Origin: Streptomyces sp. NBC_00376
GTDB lineage: Bacteria > Actinomycetota > Actinomycetes > Streptomycetales > Streptomycetaceae
DNA length: 64,000 nt
Assembly: GCF_036077095.1 (NCBI RefSeq)
Contig: NZ_CP107960.1
Span: 248,001 to 312,000, forward strand
Reading direction: 5' to 3'
The notes under the pieces are model-generated. The model was not told the origin of the DNA and did not search any database. It saw only the letters and a list, made by a program, of their open reading frames with translations. This document shows, piece after piece, positions 53,012 through 62,643 of the stretch. How positions within the stretch are numbered: the stretch's first letter is position 1; each line of letters opens with the position of its first letter. Both the position numbers and the translations under genes were made by a program.

Positions 53012-55347
53012 GCGTGCTCGGCAAGGTGGTGCGCTCTGGGGTGGGGCGACGCCGGGTGCAGACGCTGGCGATCGGGCTCGCCACGATGATGGCGGTGGCC
53101 GCCTCCGTCCTCGGCGGCTCGCTGCTCGTGGTGTCCGGCGCGCCCTTCGACGACGCCTTTGCCGAGCGGCACGGGGCGCATCTGTCCGTGCAGTTCGACG
53201 CGGGCGAGGTGGGTGCCGGGCAGCTGTCGAAGTCCGGACATGCCGAGGAGGTGAGCAGTGCGGCCGGGCCGTTCCGTACGGCGATGGTCACCCCGCGGTC
53301 GGACGGGGCGAGCCCGGGTGGCCGATGACCGTGGTCGGGCGGGGCGATCCCGGCCAGGATGTGGACGAGGTGGCACTGCTCGAAGGACGGTGGCCCACAC
53401 ACTCCGGCGAGATCGTGCTGTCCGCCGACTCCTCGCTCATCCCGACCATGGGCATGCAACTCGCTTTCTCCCAGCCGTCCGGCCTTCCGACGCTGACGGT
53501 GGTCGGTGTGGCCCGCTCGGTCACGCAGACCGCTGACGCCTGGGTGGTTCCGGCCCGGATGCCGGCGCTCACCGCGCCCGGCAGCGGCGGCTATCAGATG
53601 CTCTACCGCTTCACCGATGCGGGCACAGCCGCGCAGATCACCGCGGGCGGCAGGGCCGTGACGCGACCCCTGCCGCATCGAGCGGTCGTCGGCGAACAGT
53701 CCTGGCTCACGGTCCAGAAGAGTGCCGAGCGCGACACCGCCCTCTATGTCCCGTTCCTCATCGCGTTCGGTGCCCTGGGCCTGGTCATGTCGGTGCTCAT
53801 CGTCGGCAACGTCGTCGCGTCGGCCGTGGGCACGGGAACGCGCCGCATCGGCATCCTCAAGGCCGTCGGCTTCACCCCTGCCCAGGTCGTGCGGGCCTAC
53901 GTGGGCCAGGCGCTGATCCCGGCGGCTGTCGGCACGGCCCTCGGCGTCCTCGCCGGCCACCTGCTCGCCGTCCCCGTACTGGCCGAGACCGGGGAGGTCT
54001 ACGGCACCTCGTCCCTGACCGTCGTCCCCTGGGTCGACCTGGTGGTGATTGCCGGGGCGCTCGGCCTGATGTCGGCGACCGCGTGGGCGAGTGCCCGGCG
54101 AGCGGGCCGGCTGCGTACGGTCGATGCGCTCGCCGTCGGGCGTACCGCTTCGGCGGGGCACGGCCGGTGGGCGGCCCGCCTGGCTGCTGTTGCCGCAGCC
54201 GGTCGCCCTGGGCCTGGCCCGGCCCTTCGCGCGGCCCGCCCGTGCGCTGGCCATGGGCACCGCGATCCTGTTCGGCACCATCGCCGTCACGTTCACCGTG
54301 GGAATGGGCGCCTCGCTCAGCCAGGTGATGGAGGCCAAGGCCCACGACGCCGCCGATGTCGTCGTGCCCGCGCCCCTGCCGGACTTCGGACCTCAAGGCC
54401 CTGGTGCCGGGAAGCAGCCCAAGGCCGATCCCGCTGCGGTCGCCGCGACCATCGGGGCCACCGCCGGAACCGGGAAGTACTACAGCGCGGCGACGGTACG
54501 GGCGACCGTGTCCGGTCTGACCGGCACCATCGACGTGATCGCCTTCACCGGCGACGCTTCCTGGGGCGGCTACACAATGGTCTCGGGCCGCTGGATCGAC
54601 AGGCCCGGCGAGGCCGTGGTCCCGACCCCTCTTCTGGCCGCCACCGGCACCCGCATCGGCGATTCCGTCACGCTGAACGGCCTGGCCGAGCCGGTCACGG
54701 TCCGGATCGTCGGTGAGGTCCTCGACCCCCGTAACGACGGCATGCAGGTCTTCACCGACGCCTCGAACCTCGCGGCCGCGCATCCCGATCTGACGGAGAC
54801 GAGCCATCACATCGCGGTCATGTCAGGCACCGACGTGCCCGGCTACGTCGACGGGCTGAACAGGCACCTGGAACCGCTGGGAGCCACCGCTCGGACCGGC
54901 GGTCTCCACGCCGGCGGCGACATGGTCGTCACACTCAGCACGCTGTCCGTGATCCTCACGCTGATGCTCGTCGCCATCGCCGCGCTCGGCGTGCTGAACG
55001 GCGTGCTGCTCGATACCCGCGAGCGCGTCCGGGAGATCGGTGTCCACAAGGCGCTCGGCATGACCCCCCGGCAGACCATCGCCATGGTCATCACCTCGGT
55101 CGTCGTGACCGGACTGGTCGCGGGCGCTCTGGGCGTGCCGCTCGGCGTGGTCCTGCACAGTTGGGTCATCCCCGCGATGGGTGACAGAGCGGGGCTCCGC
55201 TTCCCCGCGTCCGTCATCGCCGTCTACCACGCGGCCGAGCTGCTCCCGCTCGCGCTCGGCGGCCTGCTCATCGCCACCCTGGGTGCGCTGCTGCCCGCCG
55301 GCTGGGCCGCCAGGGCCCGAACCGCCACGGCTGTGCGCACCGAGTAA
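53008..55347 (+). pseudogene. FtsX/MacB-like ABC permease with two compensating frameshifts
   Basis: The start frame (GKVVRSGVGRRRVQTLAIGL, ATMMAVAASVLGGSLLVVSG) loses a base near 53320. The next 850 bases read FLIAFGALGLVMSVLIVGNV and RRIGILKAVGFTPAQVVRAY in a second frame, then an extra base near 54170 restores the first frame for the second half (LAMGTAILFGTIAVTFTVGM, LSVILTLMLVAIAALGVLNG, VREIGVHKALGMTPRQTIAM). Corrected, it is about 780 residues with two FtsX domains, ten or so membrane segments and extracellular loops. Since the two indels cancel and nothing else is decayed, sequencing error is quite possible. Confidence 0.85.
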
Positions 55348-55711
55348 GAGGTCGGGTTCAGAAGTCGGGTTCAGAACTCGTGCCGACCGGTCTGCACCGC
55401 ATGGTGCTGTGCAGATCGGTCGGTTACCGGGTGTGGCCGGGCGTACGTCCCGGGCAACCCGCACTGCTGGTCATCGACATGCGGGACGGGCTCGTGCTGC
55501 CGTCTGGAATCCGCCCTGCGGTTCCTCCCGCACGCCCACAGCCGACTGGTACCTGGCGGGCCCCGCCGAGGTACGGCCCCGGCCCCCATCGGCCACCATC
55601 CCGGCTGGGCTCGGGAAGCACGAACCGTTCAAAGTACGGATCACGGCAGTGGAGGCCGCGCTCGTTCTCCGCACGCACCGGGTAGGGGCCTTCCCCCGCC
55701 GCACCTCCTGC

Positions 55712-55840
55712 CTTCATCTGCGCACCGCGGGCCGGATCGGAAGGCCGACCCGGTTGATCCGCCAGGGAGCGATCACCGCGATCCTCGCCGGCAGCGAACG
55801 CATCACGAAGACCGACCTCGACCAGATCGGCCAGGTTGTA
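55712..55840 (+). pseudogene. TniB-like transposition ATPase, C-terminal relic
   Basis: The frame reads HLRTAGRIGRPTRLIRQGAI then TAILAGSERITKTDLDQI. This resembles the C-terminal helical lid of TniB/IstB-like AAA proteins (R.GG.IG.L..L.R.AA..AI..G.E.IT...L). The AAA core is gone. Upstream, ALLVIDMRDGLVLPSG at about 55463 looks like the first strand of an isochorismatase-type hydrolase, another fragment. Confidence 0.45.
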
Positions 55841-55979
55841 GCGGAACCAGGGGTGGCAGCCAGGTTCGACAAGCTCGCGGTACATCTCGGGGCAACCGTT
55901 CTCATCGCCGCACGAGTGGCTGTGCCCCGCCGGAAGCGCCGGCCTCGCGTACCGCCCTGGCAGTGACAGACTGGGCAAC

Positions 55980-56183
55980 GTGACCGCGTATCCCAGGATC
56001 GGCTCCGTCTGGGCCTTCCGGTATCCAGACGCTCCGCAACACGACCACGAGTTCCGGGTGACCGGGGTGTTCACGAGAGACGGTGTCACCTACATCGAGT
56101 CTGAACGGCTCGACAGCGGCGCGCTCCACAGGGGGCGACTTGACAACTGCCTTGACTACGCGGAGCCCGTCAGCACCGACTAG
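55980..56183 (+). CDS. Small hypothetical protein
   Basis: 67 residues from GTG 55980. YPRIGSVWAFRYPDAPQHDH, EFRVTGVFTRDGVTYIESER, LDSGALHRGRLDNCLDYAEP reads as a compact SH3-like beta-barrel with good sequence complexity for a real gene. No recognisable family, weak ribosome site. It lies in a decayed interval, so it could be the surviving tail of something longer. Confidence 0.5.
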   Translation: MTAYPRIGSVWAFRYPDAPQHDHEFRVTGVFTRDGVTYIESERLDSGALHRGRLDNCLDYAEPVSTD

Positions 56184-56745
56184 ATCGGTACCTTCGACGG
56201 CGTAGACATCGCCGTCCTCGATCCATTCGCCCAGGACATCAACCGCCCAGCCGAACTCCGGCACCAGAAGCACCGACCACCGCTTGGGCGGAGCCCCCTC
56301 AGGGGACTCGCCGCCGCATCATCAGGCTCCCGAAGCGGTCGAAATCCGCCGCCGACCGGTTGCGCCGCAGACCCGTCAGGTCGACCCGCGACGACTCTGT
56401 CCGCCGAGTGCCGTACGCGTGGATCGCCTTGAGAACGGCGGCCGGTGTTCGGCGCGCTCGGCCACGGAGGCTTGAGGCCCCCAGCTTCGTCCGGGGCCGA
56501 GGCCGGCGACGGCGGACGCTCAGTGTGCCCGGTCACCACAGGCTTCTCGAGCCCACGTTGCGGCATGGCAGTCGCTCGGTCGCACCGCTGTTCACGTCAT
56601 CGGGGTCGGCCCGCATCACCGCCGCCGCACCCGCCACAAGCCCCTCGGAGCGGGCCGACCGGCTGGAGCCCCCGTACGCGGCAGCCGCTGTCTGTCAGAT
56701 CCCGTGCCTAGGCTGTCCGCAAGGAATCGATCAAGGAGCAGGACA
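56184..56745. other. Intergenic, no gene supported
   Basis: Shadow frames. A minus-strand stretch at 56160-56273 (LLVPEFGWAVDVLGEWIEDG) looks protein-like but is open only briefly and lacks a start signal; it may be a relic. Confidence 0.4.
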
Positions 56746-58503
56746 GTGCGGATAGAGCGTCACCAGGTTGGCGGGGCCGTCGTGTCGGCAGCGCGCGAGG
56801 ACTTCACCAACCGGATCGGGGGTCAGGTGCGGTCGATGTCGCGGGCCGGCCGGATGGCCACCTACGAATGGCAGTCAATCGCCGACGAGTTCCTCGACTA
56901 CCTGGGTGCCCTCTCCGTCGAGATACCCGACCTCGGCACCCCGGAAGCCAAGGCCGCCCTCAAGGACGCCTCCGAAGCCGCCGCCGGCGCCGTCGCCTAC
57001 GCCGCATACCACCCGCACTGCAGCTTCCAGGTCTTCCTGGACTACGTGAACTTCGGCATGAGCTACGAACCGGGCGAGGATGCTCCCGAGGAGAGCGTCA
57101 CGCCCGGGGAGTGGATCGACGCGCTCTGCCTGTCGGTCCTCAGGGACAAAGCGAAATGGCACGGCGAGGCCTTCTACTTCGCCCGGAGGAAGTTCGCCGG
57201 GCAGGCACAGGGAACGCCCCTCGGCGAGCTCGCCACAGGATTGACGGCCGTGGTTCTGGACGACACCGGCGACGACGAGGAGTACCCGCCGAGCGCGCAG
57301 GCCAAGATCGCCGCCATCGACGCGGCCCTGGACCGCATCCGTACCCGCGCCGGGCAGACCGGTGCGCCCCTCATGGACCGGACGGACAGCGTGGCGCTGC
57401 GCACGCTGCGCGCCCTGGCCGCCGAGGACCGGGAGGCCTTCGATGCCGCGCTGGCCGACCTCCTGGCCCGGCACGCCACCCAGCACGGTCCCTCGGCCTC
57501 CCCGAGTTCTCTCCTACCGCTTGTCCCCATCGCCCTCGCCGCGCTCGCCTACCGGACACTGGGCTGGGTTCCGGCTGCCCGCACCGATTACCTCCCGCAC
57601 GCTCTGATCACCGGCTTCGAGGCCCAAGGCCCGCGGGTCGCGGGGTTCGGCCGGAACCGGCGGTCGGACGCGGTCGCCGCGCTCGCCGCGGGCCCGCTGG
57701 TGGTGGAACGGCCGGCCTGCGAGCGGACAGTAGCCCCGCAGGTGGCGGCCCTGTACGAGAAGCACGTCCAGGAGGCGTTCACCGCGGTCGACGGAGAGCC
57801 CCTCGACGTCTGGCGGCTCAGCAGCGTCATGGGTGACCAGGAGCGACTTTTCAAGTGGCGCGCGGAAGGCTCCGGCCATGTGACGGACGCCCAGCTCGCG
57901 AACCTCAAGCTGGCCTCCCGGGCGGGTGCGGCGCTGTTCCGCATCGCCCTCGCGGAGCCGGGCACCGAGACCGAGGTGACCGTCGACGGCCGCGCACTGC
58001 GCTACCGGGCCGAGCGCGGCGAGAAGGCCGGCGCCGGCAACTGGGAGAAGGCCACTGCTTTCGCCCTCATCACCGGCGCACGCGAGGACCTCGCTCCGCT
58101 GGTCCTCACCGGTCCCGCCTTCGCACAACCGGACGGCTCCGCCTTCAGCGCGTACCGCGAAGCCCTCCATGCCTACCTGAAGGGTGCCGATCCCGAAGCG
58201 GCCTCGCAGCGGGCGTTGCAACAGGCCGAGAAGGCCAAGGACTGGGGCTTCGCCATGCCGCCGACCGTGCTGCTGTCGCAGCTCGTGGAGGGCGACGAGG
58301 AGAGCTTCAACCTGGCCCTGGCCGACGCGCTCGAAGCCCACCGCGACTACTACCAGGTCGCCGACCGCGCCGACGATCCGGACGCCTCCATCAACCTCGA
58401 CATCCTCGCCCTGGCCTGCCACGCTCGCCGTCGCGGCTGGGACATCCGCGTCGAGTCCCCCTACCTTCCGCAGAGCCTCCTCCGGGCCGCAGAACCTTTC
58501 TAG
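56746..58503 (+). CDS. Imm49-family immunity protein
   Basis: 585 residues from GTG 56746 (AAGGAG nine bases upstream). RDKAKWHGEAFYFARRKFAG, ALRTLRALAAEDREAFDAAL, ALAYRTLGWVPAARTDYLPH, then the C-terminal PTVLLSQLVEGDEESFNLAL, ADALEAHRDYYQVADRADDP and NLDILALACHARRRGWDIRV match the alpha-helical Imm49 proteins of actinobacteria, including the final Y.PQ.LL motif. Imm49 proteins are predicted to neutralise polymorphic toxins, but many occur without a toxin, as here. No signal peptide; cytoplasmic. Confidence 0.85.
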   Translation: MRIERHQVGGAVVSAAREDFTNRIGGQVRSMSRAGRMATYEWQSIADEFLDYLGALSVEIPDLGTPEAKAALKDASEAAAGAVAYAAYHPHCSFQVFLDYVNFGMSYEPGEDAPEESVTPGEWIDALCLSVLRDKAKWHGEAFYFARRKFAGQAQGTPLGELATGLTAVVLDDTGDDEEYPPSAQAKIAAIDAALDRIRTRAGQTGAPLMDRTDSVALRTLRALAAEDREAFDAALADLLARHATQHGPSASPSSLLPLVPIALAALAYRTLGWVPAARTDYLPHALITGFEAQGPRVAGFGRNRRSDAVAALAAGPLVVERPACERTVAPQVAALYEKHVQEAFTAVDGEPLDVWRLSSVMGDQERLFKWRAEGSGHVTDAQLANLKLASRAGAALFRIALAEPGTETEVTVDGRALRYRAERGEKAGAGNWEKATAFALITGAREDLAPLVLTGPAFAQPDGSAFSAYREALHAYLKGADPEAASQRALQQAEKAKDWGFAMPPTVLLSQLVEGDEESFNLALADALEAHRDYYQVADRADDPDASINLDILALACHARRRGWDIRVESPYLPQSLLRAAEPF

Positions 58504-59329
58504 GGACGCGTCCACAACAGAGCGCTCCAGCCGGCCCTTCGACTCCGCAGCGGGGCCCGCTGGAGCCCAAGCCGAAATCGCCCACGCGAGGAGGCCCCTC
58601 GCCGGGCCCGCGACACCACCGTCGTGGGATTCGCCCAAGCCCTCGACGTCAGTGCCCGGACGATCTGCCGGCACACCCTCGACCGTCCCCAGCCGGACTG
58701 ACACCGCGAACCCGCCCACCCACGGCTGCCCGTCGCAGCGGTGAAGTCCCCGCTCTCGGCCCGGGCGCGAGAACTGGGTGGGTGGGCGTGCGGGTGGCCC
58801 ATATTTCCCAGGGCCCGCGAGCCCCGGCACGCCATGGCGGCCGCACCGCTCACCCCCGCCGCCCATGCCGCCGCGTTCCCCACCCGCACTGCTGAGGCGG
58901 TCTGGTGGGAGCAGCGCGACCAGTACGCGGGCGAAGGCCTGGCGGCGCTGCTCGGCCCCGCATCCGAGCCGCTGCGCACTCTCGCAGCCCCGGCCGTGCA
59001 AACCTCACCGAAAAGCTCCTGGCGCCGCGGCGACATGTCGCGTGCGAAGGCCTGCGGCTGGAGGTCGTGTGCTGAGGCCGCTTGGCCGGCACCGGGTCCG
59101 GCTCTGTCCGCCTGCTGCGCAAACCCTCGCGCTCGCACCCGCACCCACACCCGCCGACCGTCTCGCCATCCCGGTCGTGCCCACGAACGCCGACACGGCG
59201 CAGCACCGGATCGCCTACGTGCTGGACGCCGCACGGTTGCTGCGGCCGATCCGCCACGGAGCAGACCGACGCCTCCGCCGGGGTGGGGGAAGGAGCAACT
59301 CATGCAGCCGGCAAGTCAAGGCATCCGCC
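58504..59329. other. Decayed region, no intact gene
   Basis: Plus frame near 58840-58990 contains AFPTRTAEAVWWEQRDQYAG and EGLAALLGPASEPLRTLAAP, coding-like but without start, stop context or known domain. The rest is shadow. It precedes transposase relics and is probably debris. Confidence 0.4.
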
Positions 59330-59565
59330 AAGAACGCCGAACGGTGGTCGATCTCCTTGGCGAGCTCGTCGACGGCCCTGCAGACGGCATTCAGCCGGAC
59401 CAGCAGAGCCTTGGCCTGGATGCCCATGGCCTCCTTCACCGCGGGAAGCCAACGGACGGCGGCTTGCCAGAACAGCGCGTGGATCCGCTCGGCGTCCTCG
59501 TTCATGCCGCGCCGGCGGCCTGCGTTGTGCATCACCGCCCGGAGCTTCCAGATCGGCAGCTCACC
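59330..59565 (-). pseudogene. IS110-family transposase, internal relic
   Basis: LPIWKLRAVMHNAGRRRG, NEDAERIHALFWQAAVRWLP, AVKEAMGIQAKALLVRLNAV and CRAVDELAKEID follow the helical segment between the RuvC-like and transposase-20 domains of IS110 proteins. Both catalytic regions are missing. It abuts an IS5-type relic on the opposite strand. Confidence 0.6.
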
Positions 59566-59745
59566 GGTCGACCGAAGCCAACAGGGCGTCAAACACAATG
59601 GCATGACGGACGGTTACGGAATCCCACTGGGCCGGGTCCTGGCCGGAGCGAACTGCCATGACTCGCCGCCTCTCGCCCCGCCCCTGGACGTGGATGAGGG
59701 TTCCCGAGCCGAAGAACGCCGCGTCCGCGAGGAGCGCCAAGAGCT
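59566..59745 (+). pseudogene. IS5-family transposase, internal relic
   Basis: The frame DRSQQGVKHNGMTDGYGIPL, GRVLAGANCHDSPPLAPPLD corresponds to the segment with the second catalytic Asp region of IS5-type transposases (usually KhhLl.D..G.PL....T.gN.hD...l.plld). Only about 60 codons survive, without start or ends. Confidence 0.65.
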
Positions 59746-59961
59746 TTGCCCAGTTCATGGCGGGTAGGGTCGGGAGAAAAGGTCTGCCAAAGGAACACAG
59801 CCGCTCCCTGTCGCACCCCAGGTCGTCACCCGCCGGTGCCCGGCCCGGTCCCGGAACGTGCACTTCTCGGCCTCCACGATGGGTAGGATCACGCCGCACG
59901 CTGAGCGGGCGGTTCGAGCCGCGGCGCGCAGGGCACAGACTGAACATCGGGGGTGCACGGC

Positions 59962-60984
59962 ATGAGTACGAACGGCAATGGTTACTGGGGTCCGCCGGGC
60001 GGACCCGGTCCCGGCTCCGGTGGACAGCCGGGCCCAGGTCCCGGCCATCAGCCCTACGGACACCCCCCGTACCCCGGCGGTCCCGGCGTGGGGCCCTACC
60101 CGCCACAGCCCGCACCCGTGCCGCCGCCGCCGGGGTACCCGGGGCCGCCGCAGAACTGGGGCCCGTACCCGCCACAGCCGCACGGCGGAGGCCCGCAGCC
60201 GCCGTTCCCGCGCCCGCCCCGGCCGCTGCTGACGCGCAGGCAGCGGATCCTCAAGTGCGTCTACAACCCGTTCTACGCCGCCCAGCGGACCTTCCGCCCA
60301 TCGCGCCCGGATGCCGTCGAGGACCTGACGGTGCGCAAGATCCAGATGTGGCGGACCGGGCTCGGCATCGCCGCCTGGCTCGTGCTGGTCATGTCGTACA
60401 AGCCGGTCGACACCGCCAAGGACGTCGAGACCATCGCGGGCGACAAGTTCGACCAGAGCTGGATCAGCACACTCGTCCTCGTGTGCGCCTTCCCGTTCGT
60501 GATCGCCCTGTTCGCGTTCGCCGCTCAGGGTGCGCTGCGCGGGGTCTACCTGCGTCGGTCCCTGAAGTCCTTCGGGACGGTGGCGGCTCTGATGGGGTCC
60601 ATGGCGACGTTCCCCCTCGCCGTCGCGCCCGACCCGGAGACCGCCGGTTTCCGTGACGCCATCGGGACCCCCGGCATGGTCGTCCTCATCACCCTCTGCG
60701 CGTGGTCGCTGGGCTTCGCCCTGTACGGGATCGTGCTCTGTCTCATGCACGTGTTCCGCACCGCCGACATCCACGAGGTCCTGCCGCCGATCCTCGCCAC
60801 CTTGCTGGTGTGGGTGATGGCCGCCCTTGATGTGATCAACAACGAGAACGCCGAGGTTCCCGTCCTTGCCCGGGTCGTGTTCCTGCTCGGCGCTCCGGTG
60901 TCGGTGACGGTGTTGTCGTGCTGGGAACTGTACCGACTGCGGAAGTACTACAACCTGACCGTGCGACAGGCTCTCGGCCGCTAG
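59962..60984 (+). CDS. Membrane protein with Pro/Gly-rich N-terminus
   Basis: 340 residues. The first 90 residues are almost only Pro, Gly, Tyr and Gln (a disordered cytoplasmic tail typical of actinobacterial membrane proteins). Five hydrophobic segments follow: LGIAAWLVLVMSYKPV, ISTLVLVCAFPFVIALFAF, ALMGSMATFPLAVA, GMVVLITLCAWSLGFALYGI, and ARVVFLLGAPVSVTVLSCW. A juxtamembrane LTRRQRILKCVYNPFYAAQR is notable. GTG 59953 is an alternative start. No family I can name; seen widely in Streptomyces as a hypothetical protein. Confidence 0.8.
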   Translation: MSTNGNGYWGPPGGPGPGSGGQPGPGPGHQPYGHPPYPGGPGVGPYPPQPAPVPPPPGYPGPPQNWGPYPPQPHGGGPQPPFPRPPRPLLTRRQRILKCVYNPFYAAQRTFRPSRPDAVEDLTVRKIQMWRTGLGIAAWLVLVMSYKPVDTAKDVETIAGDKFDQSWISTLVLVCAFPFVIALFAFAAQGALRGVYLRRSLKSFGTVAALMGSMATFPLAVAPDPETAGFRDAIGTPGMVVLITLCAWSLGFALYGIVLCLMHVFRTADIHEVLPPILATLLVWVMAALDVINNENAEVPVLARVVFLLGAPVSVTVLSCWELYRLRKYYNLTVRQALGR

Positions 60985-61851
60985 GTCGTCTCCGCGTCGC
61001 TGAGCTCTGCCAGGAGCGATGCGCGGACGGTGACTGCTGGTCTTCGGGTCAATGTCGCCGCGCCAGGCGGTGGTCACCTGGAGGAGTTCGTGGCGGCGGC
61101 CGTAGCCGCTGGGGACCGGATACGCACTCCAGAGGATGCGCAGGGCGGTGCCGAGGTCGGCGAGGTCGTCGCTCGACCACACGCGGAGCGTCCCCCCTTC
61201 CAGGGCGGCGTGGATCTCGTCGACGGCCCGGTCCGGTTCGACGGCATCGCCGGGGGCGCCCTTGGAACGGGGGCGGGACGAGGCGCCCGGGTGGTGATCA
61301 GGGTTTCGCCGGTGGGGGTGAGTGCGGTCTGGTGTGTGGCCGAGGGTATATGGCGGCGGCCTGCGGGGTGATGCCGCGGTGGGTGTATGTGGTGTGCGGA
61401 GGTCGTCGAGGAGCTCGGCGGCCTGGTGCTGGACGGAACGGAGGCGCCCGATGTGTACGCAAGTCCGACACACTGCCCAGCCGGTGTCACCCAATGCGGT
61501 GCAAAGCTGGTCAGGGCGGGCCCGCATTCGTCGCGCGTCCTGTCTGCGGGCCGCCCATCGACGAACTCAACCAGGCCCTTCACCTCCGAGAAGCGCCGTC
61601 GATGTGGACGCGCTTCGGAAAACCACTCGTGCAGTCGGCCGCTGTCTCGGCCCCGCCCACATCGACGGTATGCCGCCGCCCTGCCGGGCCCACCGGGATT
61701 GATCGTTCCCGAGGCGGCGGTCACCACCTCGGGTTGGCCACGCCCGGGGCCGAGCGCCTGACCGCTCCCCCACGACTGGAGCCGTTGTTGTCGAAGTACC
61801 TCAGGCCAGGCCGTGCGCCGAGTGTCAGCGCCGAGTGGTACCCATGCACGC
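60985..61851. other. Long interval without a certain gene
   Basis: A minus-strand frame beginning at 61527 (ALGDTGWAVCRTCVHIG, then LEGGTLRVWSSDDLADLGTA, PSGYGRRHELLQVTTAWRGD) has coding-like stretches and could be a small regulatory or hypothetical protein of about 160 codons. But it runs on antisense through the membrane-protein gene, and no ribosome site was seen. Unresolved. Confidence 0.35.
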
Positions 61852-62415
61852 ATGAAGGAGACGGTGTATGACCAATTGCCGCGAATCATCGACGAGTTCA
61901 CCGAAAGGCTGACCTCTCGGGCACGGTTGGCCTGCCTGTACGACCTGATGGAACCCTCGCTTGACCGCATCGAGCGAGAGGGCGAGGAATTGAGCGACTG
62001 CCCCGTCCTGTCGACCCCGGACGCGGTGTGTGAGCTGCGCAAGGCTGCCGCGGGACAGCCGGTCGACGTCGACGCGGTTCATGAGCGGTTGACCGAGGTG
62101 GGCTTGTGCTACTCCGAGGACCAGGAACCGGATCGGCACATCGTGTCCCAGTCGGCCCACGCGGCTACGGCCTGGCTGCGGCTGCTGGCGGGGCGGAAGC
62201 TGCGTACCACGGCCGATCTCGAAGGCGACGACCAGGAACTGGTGCCGTCGTTCGCCCCATCGGCGTTCACGCGAATCGTCGACCTCCTGGCCTGGACCCG
62301 GTCGGACCAGATGTATTTTCACTGGGAGGACGCCATCGCCGATTCCGAGGACTGCGATCTTCCGGCCGCGATACACGAGCTCTGGGCGATACACGTGGAG
62401 ATCAGCGGCTGGTGA
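61852..62415 (+). CDS. Conserved hypothetical protein, all-helical
   Basis: 187 residues from ATG 61852. YDQLPRIIDEFTERLTSRAR, LACLYDLMEPSLDRIEREGE, VCELRKAAAGQPVDVDAVHE, AHAATAWLRLLAGRKLRTTA and YFHWEDAIADSEDCDLPAAI suggest an acidic helical protein with conserved Trp and Cys residues. I recall no named domain. Codon use is normal, and the upstream in-frame 13 codons lack a ribosome site. It lies between two membrane-protein genes on the same strand. Confidence 0.7.
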   Translation: MKETVYDQLPRIIDEFTERLTSRARLACLYDLMEPSLDRIEREGEELSDCPVLSTPDAVCELRKAAAGQPVDVDAVHERLTEVGLCYSEDQEPDRHIVSQSAHAATAWLRLLAGRKLRTTADLEGDDQELVPSFAPSAFTRIVDLLAWTRSDQMYFHWEDAIADSEDCDLPAAIHELWAIHVEISGW

Positions 62416-62643
62416 CCACCGTAGGCGCTGGAGCTGCCACCGCGCTTGTTCTGACTGATGAACCCGCGAGAAGAACCGCTGCCGTCGGCCTCCGGATCGA
62501 CTCCCTGTTCACCTTCACCAACCACCCCAGCAGGCCGACGGCTTGCTCATGCGATCATACGGGCGGCTCTCGATAGGCCGGTACACAGTCAACTGATCAG
62601 ACGGCCGAGCCATCGAGCAATCGAACGAGAACGGGAGTGCGGT

